A stretch of 64,000 nucleotides of DNA from Candidatus Binatia bacterium. GTDB lineage: Bacteria; Desulfobacterota; Binatia; UBA9968; JAJDTQ01. The notes beneath the pieces are model-generated. The model was not told where the DNA came from. It made no database searches and saw only the letters and a list, made by a program, of their open reading frames with translations. Each line of letters opens with the position of its first letter. Position 1 is the stretch's first letter. Shown here piece by piece: positions 35,132 through 43,266 of this stretch. A program made the position numbers and the translations under genes. The stretch is from assembly GCA_022824205.1 (NCBI GenBank), contig JAJEAI010000143.1, forward strand, positions 48,565 through 112,564, read 5' to 3'.

Positions 35132-36864
35132 CCATCGCGCATCGGCTGAGGGGCTTCCACCCGCACGGTAAGGATATCCGTGTCATGGAATTGCTGATGG
35201 CGAACCGATGCGGCAACATGCCGCAGCAGCCGAAGCGACATTTCCGACTCGTCCGGCCCATCGACGGAGTGTTCGGCGAGCAACGCCATCCTGTCCTGAA
35301 GGTTCTCGTCTCCGGGCGCGACCGCGAACTCCAGGATCGCCCCCACCTCCTGCCTGTACGCGACCAGCCGCAGCCGCCGGCCCTCGCCGCCGGCCCCGTC
35401 TTGCCGCATGAGCGTCAACAACGCCTCCTCGGCGGCAGTGGTGAGCCGGTCCGCCATGGTCGTCCCCCAGCCGCTCCGGGAGGTAAAATCGCCGAGAAAC
35501 TCCCTGATCCCGGGCAGCGCCGCAGCGCCCAGCTCGCCCACGAAGCGACTGCGTCGAGGTGCCGTCAACTCCATGAACGCGGTCATGAGTATGGCCGCCA
35601 GCCCGCCGGCGGTCATCCCGTTCCGGAGAAGGCCGCCCGCGAAGCCGGCGACATACTCGGGGAATACCACGTCGCTCTGGAACCCGACCCCAAGCCAGAA
35701 GGCGACGCCCACCACCAATCCCTTGCGGTAGTCCATGCCGTCCTGGAGGACCATCTTCATGCCGATAACGAAGAGCATGGCGACGATGACCGCCAGGTAG
35801 GCCGCGATCACCGGATTGGGGATCGCCAGGAGCAGGGCGAGGACCCTTGGAAGGAAGGCCAGAGCCATGAGGATCACCCCGGCAGCCACCCCGAGGGTCC
35901 GCGCCGCGACCCCGGTGAGCTCGGCCAGCGATACAGCGGTGGTGTAGGCCGTGTTCGGCACCGTGCCGGCGAAACCCGAGACCAGGTTGCCGAGGCCGTC
36001 CACCGCCGCGGCGCCTTGCACCGCGCGGTAGTCCACCGCCCGGGGCCGGCGCCAGGAGGTACGCTGGGCGGCGATGGAGCTGCTGATGGTGCGGATGGAG
36101 CCGATCAACGCCACCAGCAGGAAGGCCGGCAGAAGCGCCCAGAACGCCGGGCCGAAGTCGAGGGCGAAGCCCGGCCACGGGCCCGCGGGCAGTCCCAACC
36201 ACGACGCCCCGGTGACGCGCTCCAAGTCGTAGATCCCGAAGAGCGCGCCCACCGCCGATCCCGCCACCACGCCGAGCACCGGCGCCCACAGGCGCAACGC
36301 GCCGGTGGACTTCAGCGCCATGCCGACGACGGCCAGGACCGTGACCAGCGCGCTCAGTGGAGCGGCCGCCGCCGGGCTCCCGTCCGGCACGTCGCCGAGC
36401 ATGTCGAAAACCACCGGCATCACCGTCACCGGTATCAGCAGGATCACCGTTCCGGAGACCGTGGGTGTCAGAATCCGCCGGAACAGCGCCAGCCGTGCGG
36501 ACAACAGGAGTTGAAAGAGCGCCGCCGCGACCACCAGGGTGGCCAGAAGCGCCGGACCGCCCTGGGCCAACGCCGTGATGCAGACCGCGATGAACGCCCC
36601 GGAAGTGCCCATCATGAGCACGTGGCCCATGCCGATGCGCCCGAAACGAACCGTTTGCAATACCGTGGCGGCGCCGGAGATGACGGTGGCGCCGAACACT
36701 GCCCATGCGAGGTGGTTTTCGGCGGCCCCGCCGGCTCGCATAACCACCGACGGGATCAACACGGTCACGGTCACGCTGATGATCGCGAGCTGCAGACCCA
36801 ACCCCAGGGAGACCGCCGTCGGGGGATGTTCGTCGGGTTGGTAGCGGATACCGGTGGTGGCCAA
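35128..36864 (-). CDS. NCS2 (xanthine/uracil) permease with HATPase-like C-tail
   Basis: A 578-residue protein. Residues about 15-440 are a 12-14 helix NCS2 purine/pyrimidine permease core (GFAGTVPNTAYTTAVSLAEL, close to the family's FGG.P.T.Y..N motif). The last 130 residues are soluble: DRLTTAAEEALLTLMRQD, then RLRLVAYRQEVGAILEFAVA and DESEMSLRLLRHVA. They resemble an RsbW/HATPase_c_2 kinase-like domain without a clear intact N-box. The start is TTG with GAGGA 5 bp upstream; no ATG fits. Substrate presumably a nucleobase. Confidence 0.82.
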   Translation of the reverse strand: MATTGIRYQPDEHPPTAVSLGLGLQLAIISVTVTVLIPSVVMRAGGAAENHLAWAVFGATVISGAATVLQTVRFGRIGMGHVLMMGTSGAFIAVCITALAQGGPALLATLVVAAALFQLLLSARLALFRRILTPTVSGTVILLIPVTVMPVVFDMLGDVPDGSPAAAAPLSALVTVLAVVGMALKSTGALRLWAPVLGVVAGSAVGALFGIYDLERVTGASWLGLPAGPWPGFALDFGPAFWALLPAFLLVALIGSIRTISSSIAAQRTSWRRPRAVDYRAVQGAAAVDGLGNLVSGFAGTVPNTAYTTAVSLAELTGVAARTLGVAAGVILMALAFLPRVLALLLAIPNPVIAAYLAVIVAMLFVIGMKMVLQDGMDYRKGLVVGVAFWLGVGFQSDVVFPEYVAGFAGGLLRNGMTAGGLAAILMTAFMELTAPRRSRFVGELGAAALPGIREFLGDFTSRSGWGTTMADRLTTAAEEALLTLMRQDGAGGEGRRLRLVAYRQEVGAILEFAVAPGDENLQDRMALLAEHSVDGPDESEMSLRLLRHVAASVRHQQFHDTDILTVRVEAPQPMRDG

Positions 36865-37009
36865 TTGCGTCCTCTCTTGCTCGTGGATGGAGGATATCCC
36901 GGCAAACCACCCGATTCAATGTCGACGCGCCTGTCAAGACGGAAATTTGTACGGTAGATTGAAGCAACGTGCACTGAAAGTGAACGCTGGTCCACGGAGG
37001 CAAGAGTCC

Positions 37010-37732
37010 ATGTCGGAGGAACACAACCTTGAAGGCACACCGGAGGGCATGCGAGCGCCCATCGGGCGCTACGCGGACACTCTCAAGGAACTGGCCGGCG
37101 ACAACGCCCGGTCCCTGACGCTGTTCGGCGCGGTCGCCGCCGGCTCCTTCAACCCCCGCTCTCACACGGCGCGGAGCGTCTTCGTCGTGGCAGCGGTGGA
37201 GCTGGAGATGCTGCGGCGGCTGGCGCGGCAAGGGCCACGCCTCGGCAAGGCGCGCATCGCCGCGCCCCTGGTCATGACTCCGGAGTACATCGAGGCCTCC
37301 CTGGACACCTTCCCGCTGGAGTTCCTGGAGATCGCGCAACGGCGCATCTGCGTGTTCGGGGAGGATTACTTCCTGAACCTTCCCCTCAAGCCGGAAGACG
37401 TGCGGCACCAATGCGAACGGGAGATCAAGACCATCCAGATCGGCATGCGGCAGGCGCTGCTGGCGGCGGCGGGGCGGGACAAGGCGCTGACCACGGTGGA
37501 GGTGGACGTAGCGGAGCGCCTGCTGCGGTCGTTGCGTGGATTGCTGTGGCTCCACGGCGATGGCGAGCCCAAGACGGCGCTGGACACGGTGGCGGCCGTC
37601 GAGCGAGGCCTTGAGCTGGCGCTGCCCGGTGTCCGCGGCGCCGTCGACGACCGCGGCCGTCATGAGTGGGAGGAGTTCAAGACCCTCTACGCCGACGTCG
37701 ATGCGCTCAGGACACACGTCAATGCGTGGTAA
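37010..37732 (+). CDS. Degenerate nucleotidyltransferase-like protein
   Basis: A 240-residue protein whose segment SLTLFGAVAAGSFNPRSH resembles the LFGS...G nucleotidyltransferase entrance, but the acidic DxD that should follow reads TARSVFVV. The rest is helical (MRQALLAAAGRDKALTTVEV). Catalysis is therefore doubtful. GGAGG lies 9 bp before the ATG. Its end overlaps the TPM gene by 11 bp, so it is coupled to the TPM/LemA pair. Confidence 0.55.
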   Translation: MSEEHNLEGTPEGMRAPIGRYADTLKELAGDNARSLTLFGAVAAGSFNPRSHTARSVFVVAAVELEMLRRLARQGPRLGKARIAAPLVMTPEYIEASLDTFPLEFLEIAQRRICVFGEDYFLNLPLKPEDVRHQCEREIKTIQIGMRQALLAAAGRDKALTTVEVDVAERLLRSLRGLLWLHGDGEPKTALDTVAAVERGLELALPGVRGAVDDRGRHEWEEFKTLYADVDALRTHVNAW

Positions 37733-38573
37733 AGCCGGTCTCCTTGCCGCCGCGGGGCTGCTCGCGTTTCTGGCCCTGTCGGCTTCCCTCGCCGTGCCGG
37801 CCGGCGCGGCCGTCACGGTCCGCGACCCCGGCAGCTACGTCGTGGACACCGCCAACCTCATCGACGCCGCCACCGAACGCCGGATGGAAGGCTGGCTGCG
37901 CGAACTGCGGCAGAAGACCACGGCCCAGGTCAAGGTGCTGACGGTGCCGACCACGGACGGCGAGGACTTCTTCGGCTTCGTGCAGCGCCACGCGGAGGCC
38001 TGGAAGCTGGGAGAACGGGGCAAGGACAACGGCGCCCTTATCGCCCTGGCACTCAAGGAACGAAGGGTGCGGGTGCACACGGGCTACGGGCTCGAGGGGG
38101 TGCTCCCCGACTCCTGGGCGGGCACGGCCTCGCGACGCGTGGCCGCGGACTTCTTCCGGGCGGGGAAATACGCGGAGGGCCTGCTGGCCCTGACGGTGGC
38201 CACGGCCAACCGGGTGGCGGACGCGGCCCGGGTGAAACTCACCGGCGCGCCCGACTATCGTATCCGCGGCGGCGGCCGGCGGCGCGTCACGGGCACGAGT
38301 ATCGGCGGCTCGCTGGTGCCGCTGCTGCTGATGCTGTTCTTCCTGGGCTCGCTGCGCCGCCGGCGACATCTCACGGCTTGGGGCGGGCGCGGCGCGGCCT
38401 CCGGCTTCCTCATGGGAGCGGTGCTGGGAAGCCTTCTCGGCGCCGGTTCCAGGTCCTGGGGGGCACCGGGCGGTCTCGGAGGGGGCTTCGGCGGTGGCTT
38501 CGGAGGTGGCTTCGGCGGTTCGTTCGGCGGAGGAGGCGGCTTCGGCGGAGGAGGCGGCGGCGCCGGATGGTGA
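37722..38573 (+). CDS. TPM-domain (YgcG-like) membrane protein
   Basis: A 283-residue protein with signal peptide (LLAFLALSASLAVPAGA), a TPM domain (YVVDTANLIDAATERRMEGW, then DNGALIALALKERRVRVHTG and GYGLEGVLPDSWAG), one transmembrane segment (SLVPLLLMLFFLGSL) and a Gly/Phe-rich C-terminus of about 45 residues. TPM proteins act at the membrane or periplasm, often with LemA, and some are phosphatases. It overlaps the nucleotidyltransferase-like gene and precedes lemA, the usual pairing. Confidence 0.88.
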   Translation: MRGKAGLLAAAGLLAFLALSASLAVPAGAAVTVRDPGSYVVDTANLIDAATERRMEGWLRELRQKTTAQVKVLTVPTTDGEDFFGFVQRHAEAWKLGERGKDNGALIALALKERRVRVHTGYGLEGVLPDSWAGTASRRVAADFFRAGKYAEGLLALTVATANRVADAARVKLTGAPDYRIRGGGRRRVTGTSIGGSLVPLLLMLFFLGSLRRRRHLTAWGGRGAASGFLMGAVLGSLLGAGSRSWGAPGGLGGGFGGGFGGGFGGSFGGGGGFGGGGGGAGW

Positions 38574-38721
38574 GTTGCACGCCGGCGAGCGGGGTGAACA
38601 CGTACGGACCGTTCCGGGGCCACGCCCGCTTGACGGCGAGAATGATCGTGCATACCTCTTGAGAAGGCTCTGATGAATTGGCCGGCGCCTTCGATTTCGC
38701 CGCCACTCCTCGCACCTCTTT

Positions 38722-38753
38722 CGTCATTCCCGCGGAAGCGGGAATCCAGGGGT
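38722..38753. repeat. Single palindromic repeat copy
   Basis: One arm of the TTCCCGCGGAAGCGGGAATCC family, containing the internal palindrome TTCCCGCGGAAGCGGGAA. It lies between TPM and lemA. Confidence 0.75.
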
Positions 38754-38818
38754 CGGGTGTGGCGGTTCCTTGGCCCCGGCCCTGGTTTCCTCATGCTTGA
38801 GGGAGAGGAGGAAACGCC

Positions 38819-39391
38819 TTGAACGCGTTGAAAATTCTGCTGATCGCACTGGCGGTCGTCGTGGGCATGGCATTGCTGGCGGGCGGCTGCGTCCTCAACG
38901 GCTACAACCGTGCCATCACTCTGGACGAGGGGGTCAAGAACCAGTGGGCGCAGGTGGAAAACCAGCTCCAGCGCCGCTTCGAGTTGATCCCCAACCTGGT
39001 GGAGACCGTCAAGGGCGTAGCCGGTCAGGAGGAAAAGATCTTCCTGGGGGTGGCCAATGCCCGCAAGGCCTACTTCCAGGCGAACACGGTCAACCAGAAG
39101 GCCCAGGCCGCCGTGGGCTTCGAGCGCGCACTGTCCCGGCTGCTCGTGCTCCGGGAACGATACCCGCAGCTCAAGTCCAACCAGTCCTTCCTCAAGCTCC
39201 AGGACCAGCTCGAAGGCACCGAGAACCGCCTGGCGGTGGAGCGCAAGCGCTTCAACGACTCCGTCACCGCGGTCAACACGTTCGTGAGGCGTCTGCCGGG
39301 GCGCTTCTACGCGGGCCTCGCGGGGGTGGAGAAGGCGGAGTACTTCCAGGTGGAGGAAGCAGCGAGGGAGACGCCGCGGGTCAGCTTCTGA
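38819..39391 (+). CDS. lemA: LemA family protein
   Basis: A 190-residue protein with one N-terminal membrane helix (KILLIALAVVVGMALLAGGC, whose end resembles a lipobox) and a coiled-coil body. The LemA signature is intact: GVKNQWAQVENQLQRRFELI then PNLVETVKG. The end of the family domain is FNDSVTAVNTFVRRLPG. Start is TTG with GAGGAGG upstream. Function in bacteria is unclear; it accompanies TPM proteins, as here. Confidence 0.92.
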   Translation: MNALKILLIALAVVVGMALLAGGCVLNGYNRAITLDEGVKNQWAQVENQLQRRFELIPNLVETVKGVAGQEEKIFLGVANARKAYFQANTVNQKAQAAVGFERALSRLLVLRERYPQLKSNQSFLKLQDQLEGTENRLAVERKRFNDSVTAVNTFVRRLPGRFYAGLAGVEKAEYFQVEEAARETPRVSF

Positions 39392-39414
39392 GAACCGTCA
39401 CGCGACCCTGAAAT

Positions 39415-39443
39415 TTGACTCGTCTAACTTTTATGGTTATACT
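39415..39443 (+). promoter_or_regulatory. Strong sigma70-type promoter
   Basis: TTGACT (39415-39420), a 17-bp spacer and TATACT (39438-39443) match the consensus at ten of twelve positions. Transcription would start near 39450 and run into the 23-residue hydrophobic peptide gene. It is the best promoter match I found in the window. Confidence 0.65.
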
Positions 39444-39478
39444 GATGAGGGAATCAAAATCGCGGAAGGAGCGCAAAT

Positions 39479-39550
39479 TTGGAAGTCTGGCTTGTCATTG
39501 CCCTGTCCATCGCCATCAGCCTCGCCATCGCGTCGTTGCTGGAATACTGA
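39479..39550 (+). CDS. 23-residue hydrophobic membrane peptide
   Basis: TTG-started frame of 23 residues: a single membrane-spanning stretch (VWLVIALSIAISLAIASLL) with an acidic residue at each end. AAGGAG lies 7 bp before the start, and a near-consensus promoter lies 40 bp further upstream. Possibilities are a small regulatory membrane protein, a KdpF-like stabiliser or a hydrophobic toxin peptide. No homologue is recognised. Confidence 0.4.
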   Translation: MEVWLVIALSIAISLAIASLLEY

Positions 39551-39606
39551 GACGCGACTCACGATAACCCTCGTCCAGTCGGCTTGCGCACAAACTGCGC
39601 TGCGCA

Positions 39607-41082
39607 TTACAGAACTTGCTTCAGCAAGAATCCGATGTCGTTGGTTGCGTCTTCATTGGCCAGCCAATTTGCTCCTTGCGCGACGAGCAACATCGGCTGA
39701 AGTCTCTCCAAGAGTCCCGTGCCACGGAGTTCTGCCCGTACCATGTCCGGGGCGAGGCGACCGATGGTGGCCAACAGCCAATCGTCTCGTTGTACACCCG
39801 TATTCGCTGCCGCCACCAGTGACTTGAGCGCGACGAGGCTGTCAATCACGCGGAGGGCCTCGGACGCAGCCGCCGCCCGGCGCACGTCATCTTCCGCGAG
39901 CGTTGCCACGAGAAGATCGATAACGTCCTTTGGTGTATCCGGTCCGAAGGCAGCAATGGCGTGGAAGGCCGCATTCTCTTCGTCGTCTGCAATAAAGGGC
40001 AGGAGATCCCGGTACGATTTCAAGCCTTCCTTTCCGAGACCCCAGATCGCGGCCTGTCGCCTTTCATCGCCGTGAAACCGGCCATGTCCTGCGGCAACGC
40101 GGAGCTGTTCGCGCGCAAATTCGTTCTTCAGCTCCGTAAGAACCAGGATCGCCTCCATACTCATCTCCGCGGCACTGCCATCGGCCCAGAGTATCTCCAC
40201 GATCCGTTCCTCGCCCGATTTCGAGCCCAGCGCTGCTGCACTACCAGCCGCTTCGAGTCGAACGCGAGGTTCGTGTTCCGTGTCGAGAAGTCCGTGAAGA
40301 GCCCGAACGGCATCGTCGTGGAGGTCGGAACGGAAGCGCAGTGCCTTCACCGCCGCATATCTGTCCACAGAACTTTCCGCGGTCACATCACGGAGCGGGT
40401 CATAGCGACTCCGTAGGTACTGATTGACATCCGCCCGTGATTGGGGGGCGCCTGCAACCACGGTCGTGTTTCCCACGAACCGCTCACCGGGTTTCACGTA
40501 AGCATGCTTGTCGCGCAACCTGTATGTTTGCCGACGGGCCGGCGCACCATCCCCCTCCAACATCACGACCAGCTTGTCCGTGTCCAAGGACAGGACACGG
40601 CCAGGCCGGCGCGGCACCGTGGAAGGCCACGTGCGGTCACGCTCGGCTCCTTCCGAAGCAGACTTTGGCGGACCCAGCTTGGAGAGCCGTACCGAGTCTC
40701 GCAGCGTCGCCACCGAGAAGTACGCTGCCTCATCCGCCGGTACGGGACCGTCCGGACCCTCCGCACAGCCAACCAGTGCCACGAGATCCTCTCGACGCAA
40801 TCCCGCATCCCAAGCCCGTTCGGGGTTGTTCGGCGCGTCGCTCATTCGGATCATGAGGTCGCTCTTGGCGCGAACTTCGACCCGCAGGCCGGTCTTCACA
40901 CAAAGCAGATCCGGCAAGCGAAGGCGCTTGACTTTGGTCGTCCAGATCTTGTTCGCCGTACAGTAGCGTTCCAGTTCGATGGGTTCAAAACCTCGGCTCT
41001 TGAGTTCAGCCCGCACACTCCGCACACCCAAGGCACCCATGGTCAGAAACCGCAGAAAACTGGAATTTACCTTGAACCCCAT
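39607..41082 (-). CDS. HEAT-repeat protein with nuclease-like N-terminus, putative restriction subunit
   Basis: A 491-residue protein. Near the N-terminus, LRLPDLLCVKTGLRVEVRAK has D58, E69 and K73 placed like a PD-(D/E)XK nuclease, though E to K spacing is ExxxK, not ExK. The region NNPERAWDAGLRREDLVALV follows. From about residue 215 the protein is a series of helical HEAT-like repeats (YAAVKALRFRSDLHDDAVRA, ERRQAAIWGLGKEGLKSYRD). The ATG lies 6 bp after the controller-gene stop, and the methyltransferase is divergent. Gene order is that of a type II restriction locus, so I infer endonuclease function. Confidence 0.55.
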   Translation of the reverse strand: MGFKVNSSFLRFLTMGALGVRSVRAELKSRGFEPIELERYCTANKIWTTKVKRLRLPDLLCVKTGLRVEVRAKSDLMIRMSDAPNNPERAWDAGLRREDLVALVGCAEGPDGPVPADEAAYFSVATLRDSVRLSKLGPPKSASEGAERDRTWPSTVPRRPGRVLSLDTDKLVVMLEGDGAPARRQTYRLRDKHAYVKPGERFVGNTTVVAGAPQSRADVNQYLRSRYDPLRDVTAESSVDRYAAVKALRFRSDLHDDAVRALHGLLDTEHEPRVRLEAAGSAAALGSKSGEERIVEILWADGSAAEMSMEAILVLTELKNEFAREQLRVAAGHGRFHGDERRQAAIWGLGKEGLKSYRDLLPFIADDEENAAFHAIAAFGPDTPKDVIDLLVATLAEDDVRRAAAASEALRVIDSLVALKSLVAAANTGVQRDDWLLATIGRLAPDMVRAELRGTGLLERLQPMLLVAQGANWLANEDATNDIGFLLKQVL

Positions 41083-41088
41083 CGGCGG

Positions 41089-41316
41089 TCATCTTGGTCC
41101 GGGATCGGTCTGGAGCAAATCGCCTGGCTGCACGCCGAGGGCTTCGGCGAGAAGGAAGATGTTTTCCAGGGAGACGTTCCGTCGCCCATGCTCAATGGAG
41201 CTGATGTAGGTCCGGTGAAGTCCGGCTCTGTCCGCCAGCGCTTCCTGGGAGAAACCGGTCGCCACCCTGATGCGCCGAAGGTTGGTGGCGAATATGGTCT
41301 TGGGGCTGGTTTCCAT
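41089..41316 (-). CDS. Restriction-modification controller (C) protein
   Basis: A 75-residue XRE-type HTH protein (NLRRIRVATGFSQEALADRA, then HRTYISSIEHGRRNVSLENI), the length and pattern of C proteins of restriction systems such as C.PvuII. It lies upstream of the putative endonuclease and divergent from the methyltransferase. There is no ribosome site before the ATG, as in leaderless C genes; an in-frame TTG is directly upstream. Two GACTNNNAGTC-type operators lie 45-70 bp upstream. By analogy it activates then represses its own operon, delaying the endonuclease until DNA is methylated. Confidence 0.85.
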   Translation of the reverse strand: METSPKTIFATNLRRIRVATGFSQEALADRAGLHRTYISSIEHGRRNVSLENIFLLAEALGVQPGDLLQTDPGPR

Positions 41317-41360
41317 CAATTTTCGGTCTCGAGGGGTTGCAGAAAGGCTACGAAGATGTC

Positions 41361-41386
41361 AACTTTGAGTCTACAGACTTTGAGTC
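41361..41386. promoter_or_regulatory. Tandem C-box operators
   Basis: AACTTTGAGTC (41361-41371) and GACTTTGAGTC (41376-41386) are two copies, 15 bp centre to centre, of the GACTNNNAGTC operator of C proteins. The second copy is a perfect match. On the minus strand TTGACA (41362-41357), a consensus -35, overlaps the operator nearer the C gene, as expected for autoregulation. No good -10 was found. Confidence 0.75.
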
Positions 41387-41416
41387 ACCCATCTGCGGCA
41401 CTGCCACGAGAACGCG

Positions 41417-43186
41417 ATGCCCGTCATAGCGACACTGCCCGAGACCGTCACCGCACCGCGTACGGACGCGATCTACAACTGTCACGCGTATCTCACGAAG
41501 GTGCCCATCGCCGCCATACGCCCATTCATAGAAGCACTCTCTGCCCCTGGGGATACGGTGGCGGACATCTTCGCCGGCTCCGGCATGACCGGCTTGGCCG
41601 CCCTGATGACGGGCCGCAAGGCTGTTCTGAGTGACATATCCGCACTCGGACAGCACGTTGCCGAGGGCTATCTGGCGGATGTCTCGCCGTCCGCCTTCCG
41701 CCATGCTGCTGCCGCGGTGATCGAAACCGCGCGCCGTGCGCTGGGCGATTTGTACAAGACCCGTCGAGCCACCGACCGCGCCCCCGTCGAAATGACCCGC
41801 ACCGTTTGGTCATTCACTTATATCTGCCCTGTATGCGCCGAGGGACTCATCTATTACGAACACCTGGCACCCGGTGGCCGTCCTCCGCAACAATGCCCGT
41901 CATGTGGGGAACCGTTTGCACGCCGGAATTGGTCGCGCGCCGGAGATGCGCCGGTTGATGTCGTGGTGACCGGAGAGGACGGCAAGCTCACCTCACAGGC
42001 CGTATCTGATACCGACAGGGAAATGATCGCCCTCGCCGCGGCCGATCCCCGTCGCACCGATGTGCCATCCCTCCCCATCGACGAGACCAGGGAGATGTAC
42101 AGCCGGTCAGGCCTCGGAAAAGCAGGTCTCACGGAAACAGTCCGGTTCTTCGCACCCAGGAACGCGATCGCGCTTCTCGAGTTGTGGCGCGCCATTCAGG
42201 CATGCAAAGACAGAGACATCAGACGCAAACTGAGTTTCGCTTTCACGGCGATTCTCCCACGAGCCTCGCGGCGCTATCAGTGGAGCGCCAAGCGTCCGTT
42301 GAACGCACAAAACCAGACCTATTACATCGCCCCGGTCTACTACGAGTGGAACGTGTTCGACCTTTTCCATAGGAAGGCAGAGGCGGTCCTGCGGTCCGAC
42401 CGAGAGTTGTTCGACGAGACAGGTGAACCATTGTTCCGTCAAGTCAACGTGCAGGATGTCTCGTATCGACTAGCGTCGGCAGACCGCCTGTCACACCTGG
42501 CGGACGCGTCGGTGGACTACATCTTCACCGACCCGCCCTTCGGTAGCAACATCTTCTACAGCGATATGAGCCTGTTCCACGAAGCCTGGCTAGGTCGAAC
42601 CACAAACAACGAGCGCGAGGCCGTTATCCACACTGCCGGCAAACGGAAGACAGGAGCGGCCCACCGGTATGAGGAAATCCTGGGCGGCGCTTTCGCCGAA
42701 GCGTTCCGAGTTCTGAAGACGGGACGGTACATGTCGGTGGTGTTCGGCAACAGCAGCGGCAGAATTTGGGGGGTTTTGCAACGTGCGTTGCGGAGGGCTG
42801 GATTCAGTGCTCCGCCCGTGCACGTCGCCACCCTTGACAAAGGCCAGCGTTCCGTGAAGGGTCTCAATTCCGGTGCCGAGACAGTCGTCACCGCTGACCT
42901 GATCCTTACGGTTCAAAAGCCCTTGCACAGCGAGTCCGTCGAGCGCATCCAGCCGGCATCGGGCGAAGACACCAACGCACTGATCCGCAAGGCTGTCGTC
43001 GATTTGCCGGTAGAGCATACTCGTAACCCAAGCTACGTCTACCTCCACGTCTTGACGAAGGCGATTCGCGAGAACCGAGTGCTCGACGATCTGCATCTTG
43101 AGGACGTATTGGTCGCCCTACGACACGCCGGTTACGGAATCGACCGCAAGACCGGTGCCCTACACCAGCACCCTACACCATCCTGA
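41417..43186 (+). CDS. DNA methyltransferase with internal zinc ribbon
   Basis: A 589-residue amino-methyltransferase. Motif I is DIFAGSGMTGLAAL near residue 52, and the catalytic motif IV is TDPPFGSNIFYSD near 372, an order like alpha or DUF1156-type enzymes. Between them CPVC (about 137-140) and CPSCGEPF (about 160) form a zinc ribbon. The last part (TADLILTVQKP) matches motif X-like strands of this group. It should methylate adenine N6 or cytosine N4 in a specific site, protecting DNA from the divergent endonuclease candidate. A fixed recognition sequence cannot be read from the protein. Confidence 0.82.
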   Translation: MPVIATLPETVTAPRTDAIYNCHAYLTKVPIAAIRPFIEALSAPGDTVADIFAGSGMTGLAALMTGRKAVLSDISALGQHVAEGYLADVSPSAFRHAAAAVIETARRALGDLYKTRRATDRAPVEMTRTVWSFTYICPVCAEGLIYYEHLAPGGRPPQQCPSCGEPFARRNWSRAGDAPVDVVVTGEDGKLTSQAVSDTDREMIALAAADPRRTDVPSLPIDETREMYSRSGLGKAGLTETVRFFAPRNAIALLELWRAIQACKDRDIRRKLSFAFTAILPRASRRYQWSAKRPLNAQNQTYYIAPVYYEWNVFDLFHRKAEAVLRSDRELFDETGEPLFRQVNVQDVSYRLASADRLSHLADASVDYIFTDPPFGSNIFYSDMSLFHEAWLGRTTNNEREAVIHTAGKRKTGAAHRYEEILGGAFAEAFRVLKTGRYMSVVFGNSSGRIWGVLQRALRRAGFSAPPVHVATLDKGQRSVKGLNSGAETVVTADLILTVQKPLHSESVERIQPASGEDTNALIRKAVVDLPVEHTRNPSYVYLHVLTKAIRENRVLDDLHLEDVLVALRHAGYGIDRKTGALHQHPTPS

Positions 43187-43266
43187 CGCGGGTCGGCTGG
43201 TGGCAGGACGCCCTGCACGGGGAGGACGCTGAAGACCCCGCGGCAGCCTACGCTCCTTTGCAGGCG

